Notes: a model not told the origin generated them from the letters alone. A DNA stretch of 32,204 nucleotides from Oscillospiraceae bacterium (GCA_021629085.1 JAJXRJ010000020.1:6497-38700), one strand, 5' to 3'; numbered from the stretch's first letter, positions 1 to 8,768 are shown. Program-made: numbers and translations.

Positions 1-346
1 CCTCATTTGAAAATTCCGCTTCCCCCACCGGCGCCATGAGCTCAAAGGAACGCGTTTCCACCGTCAGCACACGTTTGCGTTTCCGCTTTGCCACAATTTT
101 GTCAACGTCGAGCTCGCCGTTTGTGAGGATATATTCAAATTCTACATTCATCATGGTAATGAGCACATATGCGCCGTAAATCGCTGCTGCAATCAGCAAA
201 AGCCCGACACCGCTCAGCATTTGGATGGTTAAAAGAGGCAGCAAAAAAAACACCAGCGCAGCCGCCGCAAACACAATGAGCAGTGTGAGCGCCGCTTCTT
301 TCCCGCCCCGTTTCCGCTTCACAATGTACTCCAAAAAGACGTCCAT
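1..346 (-). CDS. DUF6106-like membrane protein (3' end off window)
   Basis: The reading frame starts at the ATG at 346 and runs off the left edge after 115 residues. It begins MDVFLEYIVKRKRGGKEA, then has two hydrophobic segments (about residues 19-40 and 43-66), then NVEFEYILTNGELDVDKI and a basic KRKRKR stretch. This arrangement of a short basic start, a TM hairpin and a cytosolic domain with EYILTNGELDVDKI resembles the uncharacterised DUF6106 family of Clostridia; I give that family from memory and could not check it. The ribosome binding site GAGGTG lies in the last codons of the upstream pseudouridine synthase gene, so the two are probably co-transcribed. Function unknown; the protein is probably anchored in the cytoplasmic membrane. 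Confidence 0.75.
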   Translation of the reverse strand, partial: MDVFLEYIVKRKRGGKEAALTLLIVFAAAALVFFLLPLLTIQMLSGVGLLLIAAAIYGAYVLITMMNVEFEYILTNGELDVDKIVAKRKRKRVLTVETRSFELMAPVGEAEFSNE

Positions 347-353
347 TTCCACC

Positions 354-1271
354 TCATCCTTTCTGATCTTCCATGCGTAATTTTAAAAGCAGCCCGGCAA
401 AATATCCGGGCAGCGGGCTCTCAAATTCCATATAATTTCCAGTTTCCGGATGCACAAATCCCAGCTTTTTTGCATGCAGTGCCTGGCCCTTTAGCCCAAA
501 CCGGTTTTTCCCCGCACTATAAAGCGGGTCTCCCACCACCGGATGCCCCATATATTTCATGTGCACCCGGATTTGATGCGTGCGACCGGTTTCTAATCTG
601 CACTGAAGATACGTGTAGCTGACAAAGCGCTCCAGCACTGTAAAATGCGTCACTGCGCGTTTCGAATTTGTGGAGACAACCGCCATTTTTTTGCGGTCAG
701 TGGGATGCCTTCCAATCGGCGCATCCACGGTGCCGCGGTCAAGCGCCACCACGCCGCTCACAACGCATTCATATTCGCGCGTCACCGTCTTTTTTTGTAT
801 CTGTTCGGCAAGCGACTGATGTGCTGCATCGGTTTTTGCAACCACCAAAAGCCCTGAGGTATCCTTATCAATGCGGTGCACAATGCCAGGACGCGCCACA
901 CCGCCAATCCCGCTCAATTCATCGCCGCAATGATGCAATAAGGCGTTGACCAGTGTACCGCTGTAATTGCCGGCAGCCGGATGCACCACCATGCCCTGCG
1001 GCTTGTTGACCACCAGCAAGGAGGCGTCTTCATAGACAATTTCGAGCGGGATTGCTTCCGGCAAAATATCCAGCGCCTTTGCAGGCGGGACAGATACTTC
1101 AATCACATCGCCCGCCGCCAAAATATAGTTTGGTTTTACTGGTTTTTGATTTACCGTAATTAGATGATCGTTTGCCAAAGCCTGCAGCCGTGTGCGGGAA
1201 ATCCCATCTATTTTGACAAATTTGTCAATCCGTTCGCCGCCCGCTTCGCAAATGATTTGATACTTATTCAA
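354..1271 (-). CDS. RluD/RluA-family rRNA pseudouridine synthase
   Basis: It converts uridine to pseudouridine in structured RNA, probably 23S rRNA. An S4 RNA-binding domain (about residues 13-60, ERIDKFV...SRTRLQALA) precedes the catalytic domain, whose signature HRIDKDTSGL spans residues 132-141 with Asp135 as the catalytic aspartate. I chose the TTG start at 1271: AAGGAG stands 7 bases before it, and the product begins LNKYQIICEAGGERID like other family members. A longer in-frame extension to 1379 lies inside lspA and looks non-native. The start overlaps the lspA stop by 8 bases, which suggests translational coupling. At 305 residues the length is normal. Which uridines it modifies cannot be told from sequence. 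Confidence 0.95.
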   Translation of the reverse strand: MNKYQIICEAGGERIDKFVKIDGISRTRLQALANDHLITVNQKPVKPNYILAAGDVIEVSVPPAKALDILPEAIPLEIVYEDASLLVVNKPQGMVVHPAAGNYSGTLVNALLHHCGDELSGIGGVARPGIVHRIDKDTSGLLVVAKTDAAHQSLAEQIQKKTVTREYECVVSGVVALDRGTVDAPIGRHPTDRKKMAVVSTNSKRAVTHFTVLERFVSYTYLQCRLETGRTHQIRVHMKYMGHPVVGDPLYSAGKNRFGLKGQALHAKKLGFVHPETGNYMEFESPLPGYFAGLLLKLRMEDQKG

Positions 1272-1725
1272 TGGATTTCTCCTTATCGTGCAAAAACAAG
1301 ATATATATGCACAGCAGTATGACGCCAGCCACCACGCAGCAGTCTGCAAGGTTGAAAACGGGAAATTCGATAAAATCAAGCTTCAACATATCCACCACAC
1401 CGCCCGGACGGAATATCCGGTCAATCAAATTCCCGAGCGCGCCAGCATAGATGAGCGACAGCGAGGTTCTATAAAGCCTGTTTTGGCAGGGCTTCCGGAT
1501 GACAATCCAGGTGAGCGCCGCCAAAATTGCCGCACTCAGCACAATTAAAAACAGCCGTTCATTGTGAAATATGCCCCACGCCGCGCCTTTGTTTTCCAAA
1601 AAGGTGAGCGACAGCACGCCAGGAATCACCGGTATATCGGCGTGCCGTGCAATGTGTGCAACCGTAAGGTATTTTGTGATTTGATCAGCAAGCAGCAGGC
1701 ACAGCGCCAAAATGACATACAACAA
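1264..1725 (-). CDS. lspA: Lipoprotein signal peptidase (signal peptidase II)
   Basis: This membrane aspartyl protease removes the signal peptide of lipoproteins after lipid attachment. Four hydrophobic segments are visible. The family motifs are NKGAAWGI, GNLIDRIFRPGGVVDML and FPVFNLAD. The two catalytic aspartates are those in VVDML and NLAD (Asp112 and Asp128 counted from the start used here). Two starts are possible. A GTG at 1755 adds MPKLHKGVGR and has no visible ribosome binding site. The TTG at 1725 is preceded by AAGGGGG at 8 bases and gives the usual short N-terminus MLYVILALCLLLADQ. I prefer 1725. The gene sits between gltX and the rluD-type gene, overlapping the latter. Confidence 0.93.
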   Translation of the reverse strand: MLYVILALCLLLADQITKYLTVAHIARHADIPVIPGVLSLTFLENKGAAWGIFHNERLFLIVLSAAILAALTWIVIRKPCQNRLYRTSLSLIYAGALGNLIDRIFRPGGVVDMLKLDFIEFPVFNLADCCVVAGVILLCIYILFLHDKEKSIE

Positions 1726-1758
1726 CCGCCCCACCCCCTTATGCAATTTTGGCACAAA

Positions 1759-3207
1759 TTACTGCTCTAGCTTGGAAATTGCAAGCTTCACGCGGCGAAG
1801 CGTTTCTTCTTTCCCCAGCAAGTCGGCAAGCTCAATGCCACCGCCCGGTGTAAACGGCTTCCCGCTGACTGCAACCCGAAGCGGCCACAGCACAATCCCA
1901 TTTTTGACCCCCATTGTTTCAATAAGCGCAAACAGCGCATTGTGAATGCTGTCCATATTCCAGTCAGAAACCGCTTCTAACGCTGGCAGAATCTGCTTTA
2001 AGCTCTCCAGCGAATTTTCCGGGTTGGTTTTCATTTTTTTGTGCGTGTAAAGGTCAATGCCGTAATCGGGTAATGTGTCGATAAAGTCAATTTGCTCTGG
2101 GATATCGGAAAATGTTTCCGTACGGTCGTGCAAAAGCGCCGCGAGCTTTTTAAAATCGACATCCGTTTTGACCGCTTTCTCAAAATAGGGCCGCGCATGC
2201 TCCAAAAATTCGTCCAAAGACAGTTTGCGGATATATTCCCCGTTGAGCCAGCGCAATTTTTTCTCGTCAAACACCGCAGGCGATTTGCTGATGCCATCAA
2301 TGCTGAAGTGGTCAATTAACCCCTGCATGTCAAAAATTTCCTGATCCCCGCCGGGGCTCCATCCCAAAAGCGCAATATAATTGATAATGGCATCTTTTAA
2401 ATAGCCCTTGTTGATAAAATCCTCGTAAGAAGCGTCACCTTCACGCTTGCTGAGCTTTTTGCCCGACTCTTTAATGATGGGGGAAACATGCACATATTTG
2501 GGGATTTCCCACCCAAACGCCTTGTAGAGCAGGTTGTATTTGGGCGTGCTGGAAAGATATTCGTTGCCGCGGATTACGTGTGTAATCTGCATTAAATGGT
2601 CGTCCACCACATTTGCAAAGTTGTAGGTGGGAAGCCCGTCCGACTTTAACAGAACATTGTCGTCTAATGTGTTGTTTTCCACCGTAATTTTGCCAAATAC
2701 GGCATCTTCAAAGGTGGTTTTTCCCTCGTGGTCAATTTTTTGCCGGATGACATAGGGAATCCCCTTTTTTAGATTCTCCTCTATTTCCTCTTTGGAAAGC
2801 GAGCGGCAATGCCCGTCGTAGCGCGGGATGAGCTTTTTGGCAGCCTGCATTTCCTTTAACTTGTCCAGCCGCTCCTTTTGGCAGAAGCAGTAATACGCGC
2901 CGCCCATCTCCACTAATTTTTCCGCATATTCGCGGTAAATATCTTTGCGTTCGCTTTGGATATAGGGGCCAAACGCACCGCCCACATCCGGCCCCTCGTC
3001 ATGCTTGAGGCCAGTTTCGGCAAGCGTGCGGTAAATGAGGTCCACCGCGCCCTCCACATAGCGTTCCTGGTCGGTATCCTCAATCCGCAATATAAAATCC
3101 CCGCCCATACTTTTGGTTAAAAGATACGCATAGAGCGCCGTGCGAAGATTGCCAATGTGCATATATCCCGTCGGGCTGGGGGCAAACCGTGTTCTCACTT
3201 TTGTCAT
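1759..3207 (-). CDS. gltX: Glutamyl-tRNA synthetase
   Basis: Class I aminoacyl-tRNA synthetase that charges tRNA-Glu. The HIGH-type motif is in FAPSPTGYMHIGN (residues 9-20) and the KMSKS-type motif is KLSKR (251-255). A zinc-site pattern CFC...RYDGHC (Cys107, Cys109, Tyr130, Cys134) is also present. The first ATG at 3213 lies almost on top of the AAAGGAAG ribosome binding site, so I prefer the second ATG at 3207, which gives MTKVRTRFAPSP and 482 residues, normal for the family. Only about 20 bases separate it from the proS stop. Whether it also misacylates tRNA-Gln, as many Firmicute enzymes do for the GatCAB route, cannot be decided here. Confidence 0.97.
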   Translation of the reverse strand: MTKVRTRFAPSPTGYMHIGNLRTALYAYLLTKSMGGDFILRIEDTDQERYVEGAVDLIYRTLAETGLKHDEGPDVGGAFGPYIQSERKDIYREYAEKLVEMGGAYYCFCQKERLDKLKEMQAAKKLIPRYDGHCRSLSKEEIEENLKKGIPYVIRQKIDHEGKTTFEDAVFGKITVENNTLDDNVLLKSDGLPTYNFANVVDDHLMQITHVIRGNEYLSSTPKYNLLYKAFGWEIPKYVHVSPIIKESGKKLSKREGDASYEDFINKGYLKDAIINYIALLGWSPGGDQEIFDMQGLIDHFSIDGISKSPAVFDEKKLRWLNGEYIRKLSLDEFLEHARPYFEKAVKTDVDFKKLAALLHDRTETFSDIPEQIDFIDTLPDYGIDLYTHKKMKTNPENSLESLKQILPALEAVSDWNMDSIHNALFALIETMGVKNGIVLWPLRVAVSGKPFTPGGGIELADLLGKEETLRRVKLAISKLEQ

Positions 3208-3227
3208 GTCCATCTTCCTTTCAAAAA

Positions 3228-4934
3228 TTACAGGCTGCTTGCAATGATTTCCAGAGCACGTTTTATCGCATCTTCCGGCGGGAGCTCCAGCGTTATGTCC
3301 GACTTGCGCTCTTTTAATTCCACCAGATTTTCACCAGATTTTTTGCCAGCGGTAATACGGATGGGGATACCCACCAAATCGGCGTCGTTAAACTTGACAC
3401 CGGCACGCTCATTCCGGTCGTCGTATGCCACTTGAACACCCGTTTTTTGCAGCATTTCATACAGTTTGTCCGCCATCTGTACCTGTGATGCATCCTTTAT
3501 GTTAGCGCACACCAAAATCACATGGAACGGCGCAATGCTCATGGGCCAGATGATGCCCTTTTCATCGCTGTACTGCTCAATCACAGCTGCCATGCAGCGG
3601 TTGACCCCAATGCCGTAACACCCCATCACCGGCACCTGTGGCTTCCCGTTTTCATCTAAGAATGTGCAGTCCAGCGCCTTGGTATATTTATCGCCCAATT
3701 TAAAGATGTGCCCCACTTCAATGCCGCGGCAAACCTTCACCTGTTCTTTTTTACAGTGCGGGCAAATGTCCCCCTCAGTAATGTTGCGGAAATCCCCAAT
3801 GTGTTTCGGTGTAAAGTCGCGGCCAATATTGACGTTTACATAGTGATAATCCGTCTCGTTTGCCCCAATCACGAAGTTTTGCATATGGGAAACCTCGCGG
3901 TCGGCAATCACGTCAATTTCAAGCCCTACCGGGCCCGCAAACCCCACCTGCGCATGGGTGATCTCAGAAACATGCGCGGCGTCAGCAAGCTCCAATTCCA
4001 CAGCGCCCAAAAAGTTTATAAGCTTGGTCTCATTCACCTCGCGGTCGCCGCGCACCATCACTGCAACGTAACGGTCGTCGGCGCGGTAAATGAGTGTCTT
4101 TGCAAAATTTTTCGCATCCGTGTTTAGAAACCGCGTCAATTCCTCAATGGTTTTAACATGCGGCGTGGCTATTTTTTCCATGGGAAGCAGCTTGCCGTCT
4201 GCAGCTAAAATTTCCGGCACACACTCTGCCTTCTCGTCATTGGCAGCAAACCCGCACGCTTCGCAGTATGCGATGGCGGATTCGCCGATTTCCGATTTCA
4301 CCATAAATTCCTGCGAGCCGCTGCCGCCCATTGCGCCGGAATCCGCGTCCACCACAATATAATCCAGCCCCAAACGGTCAAAAATCTTCCGGTACGCGCG
4401 GTACATTTTTTCATACGATGCATCCAGCCCCGCCGCGTCCTTGTCAAAGCTGTATGCGTCCTTCATGGTAAACTCCCGGCTGCGCATCACGCCAAACCGC
4501 GGGCGCCGCTCATCCCGGTATTTGTTTTGAATCTGATATAAAATTAAAGGGAGCTGCTTATAGGATTTGACCGTGTTTTTCACCGTATCGGTAAAAATTT
4601 CTTCATGCGTGGGCCCCAAGCAAAATTCACGCTGGCCGCGGTCTCTTAGCCGAAACATTTCCGGCCCAAACACGTCCCATCTGCCCGATGCCATATAGCT
4701 TTCCGCCGGAAGCAGTGCCGACATCAACAGTTCAATGCCGCCCTCCCGGTCCATTTCCTCGCGGATGATTGCCTCAATTTTTTTGAGCGTGCGAAGCCCC
4801 ATTGGCAGATACGAATACACGCCGGAGGCAAGTTTACGCATCAGCCCTGCCCGCAGCATGAGCTGATGGCTGGCAATTTCGGCTTCCGCAGGCACTTCAC
4901 GGAGCGTCGGCATCAGATAGTTTGCAAGTCTCAT
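3228..4934 (-). CDS. proS: Prolyl-tRNA synthetase, bacterial type
   Basis: Class II synthetase that charges tRNA-Pro. From the ATG at 4934 the product has 568 residues and starts MRLANYLMPTLREVPAEAE, the canonical N-terminus. The motif GPTHEE lies at residues 107-112. The motif 2 region runs over residues 138-164 and includes RPRFGVMRSREFTMKDAYSF. A central insertion of about 150 residues corresponds to the INS editing domain, and the C-terminus is the anticodon-binding domain. The ribosome binding site is weak (AAAGG about 12 bases upstream). The frame is open back to 5042, but that extension contains the promoter at 4990-5018 and is not expected to be translated. No T-box leader fits in the 100-base gap after ispG. 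Confidence 0.97.
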   Translation of the reverse strand: MRLANYLMPTLREVPAEAEIASHQLMLRAGLMRKLASGVYSYLPMGLRTLKKIEAIIREEMDREGGIELLMSALLPAESYMASGRWDVFGPEMFRLRDRGQREFCLGPTHEEIFTDTVKNTVKSYKQLPLILYQIQNKYRDERRPRFGVMRSREFTMKDAYSFDKDAAGLDASYEKMYRAYRKIFDRLGLDYIVVDADSGAMGGSGSQEFMVKSEIGESAIAYCEACGFAANDEKAECVPEILAADGKLLPMEKIATPHVKTIEELTRFLNTDAKNFAKTLIYRADDRYVAVMVRGDREVNETKLINFLGAVELELADAAHVSEITHAQVGFAGPVGLEIDVIADREVSHMQNFVIGANETDYHYVNVNIGRDFTPKHIGDFRNITEGDICPHCKKEQVKVCRGIEVGHIFKLGDKYTKALDCTFLDENGKPQVPVMGCYGIGVNRCMAAVIEQYSDEKGIIWPMSIAPFHVILVCANIKDASQVQMADKLYEMLQKTGVQVAYDDRNERAGVKFNDADLVGIPIRITAGKKSGENLVELKERKSDITLELPPEDAIKRALEIIASSL

Positions 4935-4989
4935 AAACAGTACATACCTTTCATTTGTAAAATTACGGTCTAATTGGCCATTCTTATAT

Positions 4990-5018
4990 AGTATAATGTA
5001 TTTGTCAAAATCTTGCAA
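4990..5018 (-). promoter_or_regulatory. Sigma-A type promoter before proS
   Basis: On the minus strand TTGCAA (5018-5013) and TATACT (4995-4990) are separated by exactly 17 bases in the short gap between ispG and proS. This would let proS-gltX-lspA be transcribed independently of the interrupted dacF-ispG unit upstream. Confidence 0.6.
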
Positions 5019-5038
5019 CACTTTTTGGGAATTTGACG

Positions 5039-6079
5039 TCACATTTTTTCAATTTCGGCAACCAGCGCATCAAACAGCGCAGGCTCAGGCACTTTTTTAA
5101 ATACCTCGCCCTTTTTAAACAGCAGCCCTTCCCCATTTCCGCCGGCAATGCCAATGTCGGCTTCCCGCGCCTCGCCGGGGCCGTTTACCGCACAGCCCAT
5201 CACTGCAACCAAAATGGGCTTGTCCACACACTTTAAATAATCCGCCACCCGGTTTGCAAGCGGGATAAGCGAAATGTTACACCGTGCGCACGTGGGACAG
5301 GACACCATCCTTGCGCCAAATGTGCGAAGATTTAGCGCGGACAAAATCTCTTTTGCAACATACACCTCGTTTACCGGGTCGTCAGTCAGCGATACGCGGA
5401 TGGTATCCCCAATGCCAGCCTCTAAAAGCGTGCCAATGCCAATTGCCGATTTTACCGTGCCGGAAAGATAGGTTCCCGCCTCGGTGACGCCCAAATGCAG
5501 CGGATAGTCAAAGCGCTTTGCCGCAAGCCGGTAAGCGTCAATGGTCGTCTGGACACTTGACGCTTTTAGCGACAGCACCAAATTGTCAAAGTCATACCGG
5601 TTTAAAATTTCGGCATGACGCGCCGCGCTTTCCACCAGCGCCTCTGCCGTGGGTTTTTTATATTTTTGCAAAATCCCCTTCTCCACCGAACCGCTGTTGA
5701 CGCCAATGCGGATGGGAATATGGTAGGCATCCGCTTTTTTTGCAAGCTGGCGGATGCCGTCTTCACTTCCGATATTCCCAGGATTGATACGGATTTTGTC
5801 CACCCCGTTTTCAATACACCGAAGCGCCAGCCGGTAGTCAAAGTGAATATCTGCCACCAACGGGATGGAAATGGCGGCCTTGATTTTGGAAATGGCCTCG
5901 GCGCTTGCTTCATCCGGCACCGCCACCCGGATAATTTCACATCCAGCGTCTATCAGCTGCTCAATTTGCGCAATACACGCGGCAGTGTCCGCTGTTTTTA
6001 CGCTGGCCATAGACTGGATCCGCACAGGCAATCCCCCGCCGATTTTTGTATTTCCAATGGTTATCATTCGTGTTTTCAT
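5039..6079 (-). CDS. ispG: 4-hydroxy-3-methylbut-2-enyl diphosphate synthase
   Basis: IspG (GcpE) converts methylerythritol cyclodiphosphate to HMBPP in the MEP isoprenoid pathway, using a [4Fe-4S] cluster and reduced flavodoxin or ferredoxin. The N-terminal TIM-barrel part is followed by GVTEAGTYLSG. The cluster ligands are in CPTC (Cys261, Cys264) and GCAVNGPGE (Cys296 with Glu303). I take the ATG at 6079 as start (346 residues), because AGGGG lies 8 bases upstream; a TTG directly before it is less likely. The gene follows the 3' part of dacF by about 20 bases with no room for its own promoter, so its transcription probably depends on read-through from upstream. Confidence 0.97.
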   Translation of the reverse strand: MKTRMITIGNTKIGGGLPVRIQSMASVKTADTAACIAQIEQLIDAGCEIIRVAVPDEASAEAISKIKAAISIPLVADIHFDYRLALRCIENGVDKIRINPGNIGSEDGIRQLAKKADAYHIPIRIGVNSGSVEKGILQKYKKPTAEALVESAARHAEILNRYDFDNLVLSLKASSVQTTIDAYRLAAKRFDYPLHLGVTEAGTYLSGTVKSAIGIGTLLEAGIGDTIRVSLTDDPVNEVYVAKEILSALNLRTFGARMVSCPTCARCNISLIPLANRVADYLKCVDKPILVAVMGCAVNGPGEAREADIGIAGGNGEGLLFKKGEVFKKVPEPALFDALVAEIEKM

Positions 6080-6100
6080 CAAGCATTCCCCTTTTTCCCC

Positions 6101-6865
6101 TTATTTTTCACCCATCCAGCGCCGCAAAATGTTCCAATAGGTGGGAAACAGTTTCTTTTTTGCAACATCCGCTGCAAACACCGCATCCACACTGCCAAGG
6201 AGTTTTTCCCCAGCGTAAAATTCCACTTTCCCAGCCACCTCTCCCGCGGCAAGCGGTGCAGTATAACTTGGGCTCAGCGTCAATTTCTTTTCGATTTCTA
6301 CACTATCTGCCTTTTTGGTCAAATATGCATAGTCCTCTTTTGCCGCGATTGGCACAGTTTTTTCGTCTGACTTTTCCACCTTGGCGTCTGCAAGCACTTC
6401 CCCCTTGGACACCACCTTTTTGACTGCATAGGCGCCGAATCCGAAATTTAACAGCTTTGACGCGTCGCTAAACCGGTCTTTGGACGTAGGCGCGCCCATC
6501 ACCACTGCAATTAAGTGCATGCCATCGCGCATAGCAGTGGCGGAAATACAGTTTTTAGCAATGCTGGTGGAGCCTGTTTTTAAGCCGGTTGCCCCGTCAT
6601 AAAACCGGATTAATTTGTTGGTATTGGCAAGCGTAAATTTGCCATCCCGCAAAGAATCCATCCAAATGGTGGTAAATTGCATAATATCCGGGTGCTTTAG
6701 CAGTTCCCGGCTCATAAGCGCAATGTCATAGGCGCTCATTGCGTGCCCGTCTGCATCCAAACCATTGCAGGTCACAAAGTGGGTTTCATTCATACCAAGT
6801 TCTTTGGCCCGCTTGTTCATCTGCTCTACAAACGCTTCCACACTGCCTGCCATATGTTCCGCCAT
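6101..6865 (-). pseudogene. dacF: dacF-type D-Ala-D-Ala carboxypeptidase, 3' part (interrupted)
   Basis: This frame encodes the C-terminal two thirds of a penicillin-binding carboxypeptidase of the DacA/DacF family, which trims the terminal D-Ala from peptidoglycan stem peptides. It continues HMAGSVEAFVEQMNKRAKEL and HFVTCNGLDADGH. It carries the KTG triad (GLKTGST, residues 96-98 from the Met at 6865) and ends in the C-terminal beta domain and a short amphipathic tail, RRWMGEK. It lacks the signal peptide and the SxxK and SxN motifs, which are encoded at 9029-9394. The frame is open upstream to the recombination site, reading ACVAMAEH. No ribosome binding site precedes the Met at 6865, so this piece is probably not made until the element is excised. 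ispG follows directly. Confidence 0.92.
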
Positions 6866-6870
6866 GGCAA

Positions 6871-6893
6871 CACATGCTGCGTTTTGTTAAGGA
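6871..6893 (-). other. Predicted element/dacF junction (attL side)
   Basis: In the gene direction this holds the element arm TCCTTAACAAAACGCAGCA (6893-6875) followed by the shared TGTG (6874-6871) and then dacF codons GTT GCC ATG GCG. The recombinase stop codon (6887-6889) lies inside the arm. The arm is a near-exact inverted copy of the arm at 9008-9026 (16 of 19 positions). Confidence 0.75.
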
Positions 6894-8452
6894 GCTGCAA
6901 ACTGATAGGCAATATGTACGGTGCCGTCTGATACCACTTCAATTTTTTCAATCAGTTCCACCACCATAGCACGTGTCAGATGGGTTGGATGTAACAGTGC
7001 ATGTACGTGCGCATCGTCCCGCTTTTGCCGCTTTGCCTGCTGCGCCTCCCCTAAAACCTTATGCAGTGCGGTTTGAAGCTGTATTTCTTCTTTGGAATAT
7101 TCATCTTTCAGGCGCAAAAATTCTTCCCGTAAAAGCAGCCCGTCGGCATAGTTTTCAAACGCCTGTTTTTGATAACGCACAATGGTTTGCAGCCGCTTTT
7201 CAAGCGCTTCTTGCTGCCGCATAAAAGTCATATGTGCGTCTTGACAGTCCGGTATAGCCCAAAGCGCTTCCTGTTCTTTTGGCGTCAGCCCCCGTAAAAT
7301 TTCTGCTTTTATGGAGTCCAGCACCAGCGCGGTGAGCTCGCTGGCATTGATTGCGTGCGAAGCGCAGCCGGCATTTCCCCGTTTTTTATAGGTGGAGCAG
7401 TGATAGCCCGTAAACTGGCGGCTTCCGTTGTATTTTCGCACCATGGGATATCCGCAGTCCGCGCAAAACAGCTTTCCCGAAAACAAATCCATCTGTTTTG
7501 TTGCGTGCACGGCGCGTGCACGGGTGTTTAACAGCGCCTGCACCGTTTCCCAGGTGTCTTTGTCAATAATGGCCTCATGCATATTGGGCACGCGCACCCA
7601 ATCTGTTTGCGGCACCGCTTGTTTCTCTTTGCACTTATAGGAAACTTTCTGGCATTTGTGCTGCACCACTGCACCAGTGTATACTTCGTTTTTTAAAATC
7701 CCATGTATGGTCTGCTGCGACCAATGCCGGGTGTTTTCTAAACAATGTGCATTTTTATAATTACACTTTAAAACTTGCGTTTTATAAAGCGTGGGCAGTA
7801 AAACGCCTGCTTCATCCAGCGTCTTTGCAATGCGCTCCTTTCCCATCCCGGATATGTACAGTGAGTAAATCCGCTTTACAATCCCCGCCGCGTAGGGGTC
7901 TATTACCAGGTGGTTTTTATCTTTCGGGTCTTTTACATATCCATAGGGCGCGTGCGCACCCAAAAACTGTCCTTGCTCCCATTTGATTTGAAAGGTTTTG
8001 CGGATATTCTGGGATAAATCCTCGCAGTACCATTCGTTCACCAGCCCATTGATTTGCCGGGCTTTTTTGTTACCCTGGTCCGCGGTGTCGGCGTGGTCCA
8101 CCACGCCAATAAACCGGATGCCCCAAAGCGGAAAATCAGTGTGCAGGTATTTTTCCATATGTGCCATATTCCGCGTAAACCGGGACTGCGATTTGACAAT
8201 CACAACGTTAAATTTTTGCTGCCGCGCATCCTCTAAAAGCCGTTCAAATGCCGGGCGCTCTTTAAACAGCCCGCTGTAATCATCATCAATGTAAATTTGA
8301 AACACAGACATGCCGTGTTCTTTTGCATATGCTTCCAGCAAGAGCCTTTGGTTTTGAATGCTCCCGCTCTCGTCCCCTTTGTTCATTTTTTCAGCGTCTT
8401 CTTTTGAAAGCCTGCAATACAGCGCTGCTACTAGCCCTGTGTTTGGTTCCAT
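6887..8452 (-). CDS. Large serine recombinase (site-specific integrase)
   Basis: The 521-residue protein has the layout of large serine recombinases. The resolvase-type catalytic domain spans about residues 8-155, with nucleophile Ser16 in YCRLS and the arginine-rich SQSRFTRN at 88-95. The recombinase domain covers about 165-275 (APYGYVKDP...AAGIVKRIYSLY). A zinc ribbon has Cys330, Cys333, Cys352 and Cys363, and a probable coiled coil follows at about 400-480. It is expected to insert and, with a partner, excise the surrounding element. It starts at the ATG at 8452 behind a G-rich ribosome binding site, under the promoter at 8493-8521. Its last codons form part of the attachment site. It is co-directional with dacF, and no terminator is visible after it, so its transcript may run into the dacF 3' part and ispG. 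Confidence 0.95.
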   Translation of the reverse strand: MEPNTGLVAALYCRLSKEDAEKMNKGDESGSIQNQRLLLEAYAKEHGMSVFQIYIDDDYSGLFKERPAFERLLEDARQQKFNVVIVKSQSRFTRNMAHMEKYLHTDFPLWGIRFIGVVDHADTADQGNKKARQINGLVNEWYCEDLSQNIRKTFQIKWEQGQFLGAHAPYGYVKDPKDKNHLVIDPYAAGIVKRIYSLYISGMGKERIAKTLDEAGVLLPTLYKTQVLKCNYKNAHCLENTRHWSQQTIHGILKNEVYTGAVVQHKCQKVSYKCKEKQAVPQTDWVRVPNMHEAIIDKDTWETVQALLNTRARAVHATKQMDLFSGKLFCADCGYPMVRKYNGSRQFTGYHCSTYKKRGNAGCASHAINASELTALVLDSIKAEILRGLTPKEQEALWAIPDCQDAHMTFMRQQEALEKRLQTIVRYQKQAFENYADGLLLREEFLRLKDEYSKEEIQLQTALHKVLGEAQQAKRQKRDDAHVHALLHPTHLTRAMVVELIEKIEVVSDGTVHIAYQFAAP

Positions 8453-8492
8453 TTCGCCGGCCCCCGCTTCAAAAAAAGAAAGCCATATGTTT

Positions 8493-8521
8493 AGTATATA
8501 TGACTTCGCAGTTTTTGTAAA
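8493..8521 (-). promoter_or_regulatory. Sigma-A type promoter of the recombinase gene
   Basis: TTTACA (8521-8516) and TATACT (8498-8493) are spaced by 17 bases on the minus strand, about 40 bases before the recombinase start. This is a good but not perfect consensus, weaker than the divergent promoter at 8716-8744. Confidence 0.65.
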
Positions 8522-8558
8522 TGTTATTTTTCAATTTGGATGATTTTTTTTAAACAGT

Positions 8559-8598
8559 CGAAAAGTGATTTTTTCCCATAGGAAATCAATACTTTTCG
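8559..8598. repeat. Inverted repeat in the element's divergent control region
   Basis: CGAAAAGT plus GATTT on the left faces AAATC plus ACTTTTCG on the right, with three unpaired bases in one arm. It lies upstream of the recombinase -35 box, in the 316-base gap between the two divergent genes. It could be an operator for the HTH protein or a stem-loop in a leader. No function can be assigned from sequence. Confidence 0.35.
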
Positions 8599-8661
8599 CA
8601 ATACCTTCTCTTTTTTCAAGACCATCCTCCCCCCTTTTTCCCCTAATTTTATCCGTCAAAT

Positions 8662-8696
8662 TCATTTCTATTGTGTCAAAAGAAGAAATAGAATGA
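8662..8696. repeat. Second inverted repeat upstream of the HTH gene
   Basis: TCATTTCTATT (8662-8672) faces AATAGAATGA (8687-8696), matching apart from one extra T. It ends 19 bases before the -35 box of the HTH gene. A candidate operator or recombination-protein site inside the element. Confidence 0.35.
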
Positions 8697-8715
8697 CAAA
8701 ATACCGAAAACAGCG

Positions 8716-8744
8716 TTGACAAGAAATTGCAAAATCGGTATAAT
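8716..8744 (+). promoter_or_regulatory. Perfect consensus sigma-A promoter of the HTH gene
   Basis: TTGACA (8716-8721) and TATAAT (8739-8744) with a 17-base spacer match both consensus hexamers exactly. Unless repressed, this should be a strong promoter, unusual for a gene expected to trigger excision. Confidence 0.85.
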
Positions 8745-8768
8745 AGAAACAAATAACAGAGGAGTGAC

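Noticed and set aside
4930..5042. T-box leader or N-terminal extension for proS
   Set aside because: The gap is too short for a T-box, contains a promoter, and the canonical protein start MRLANYLMPTL is at 4934.
5615..6370. Long plus-strand open frames opposite ispG and other minus-strand genes
   Set aside because: They are shadow frames of well-identified genes, with no ribosome binding sites or family motifs.
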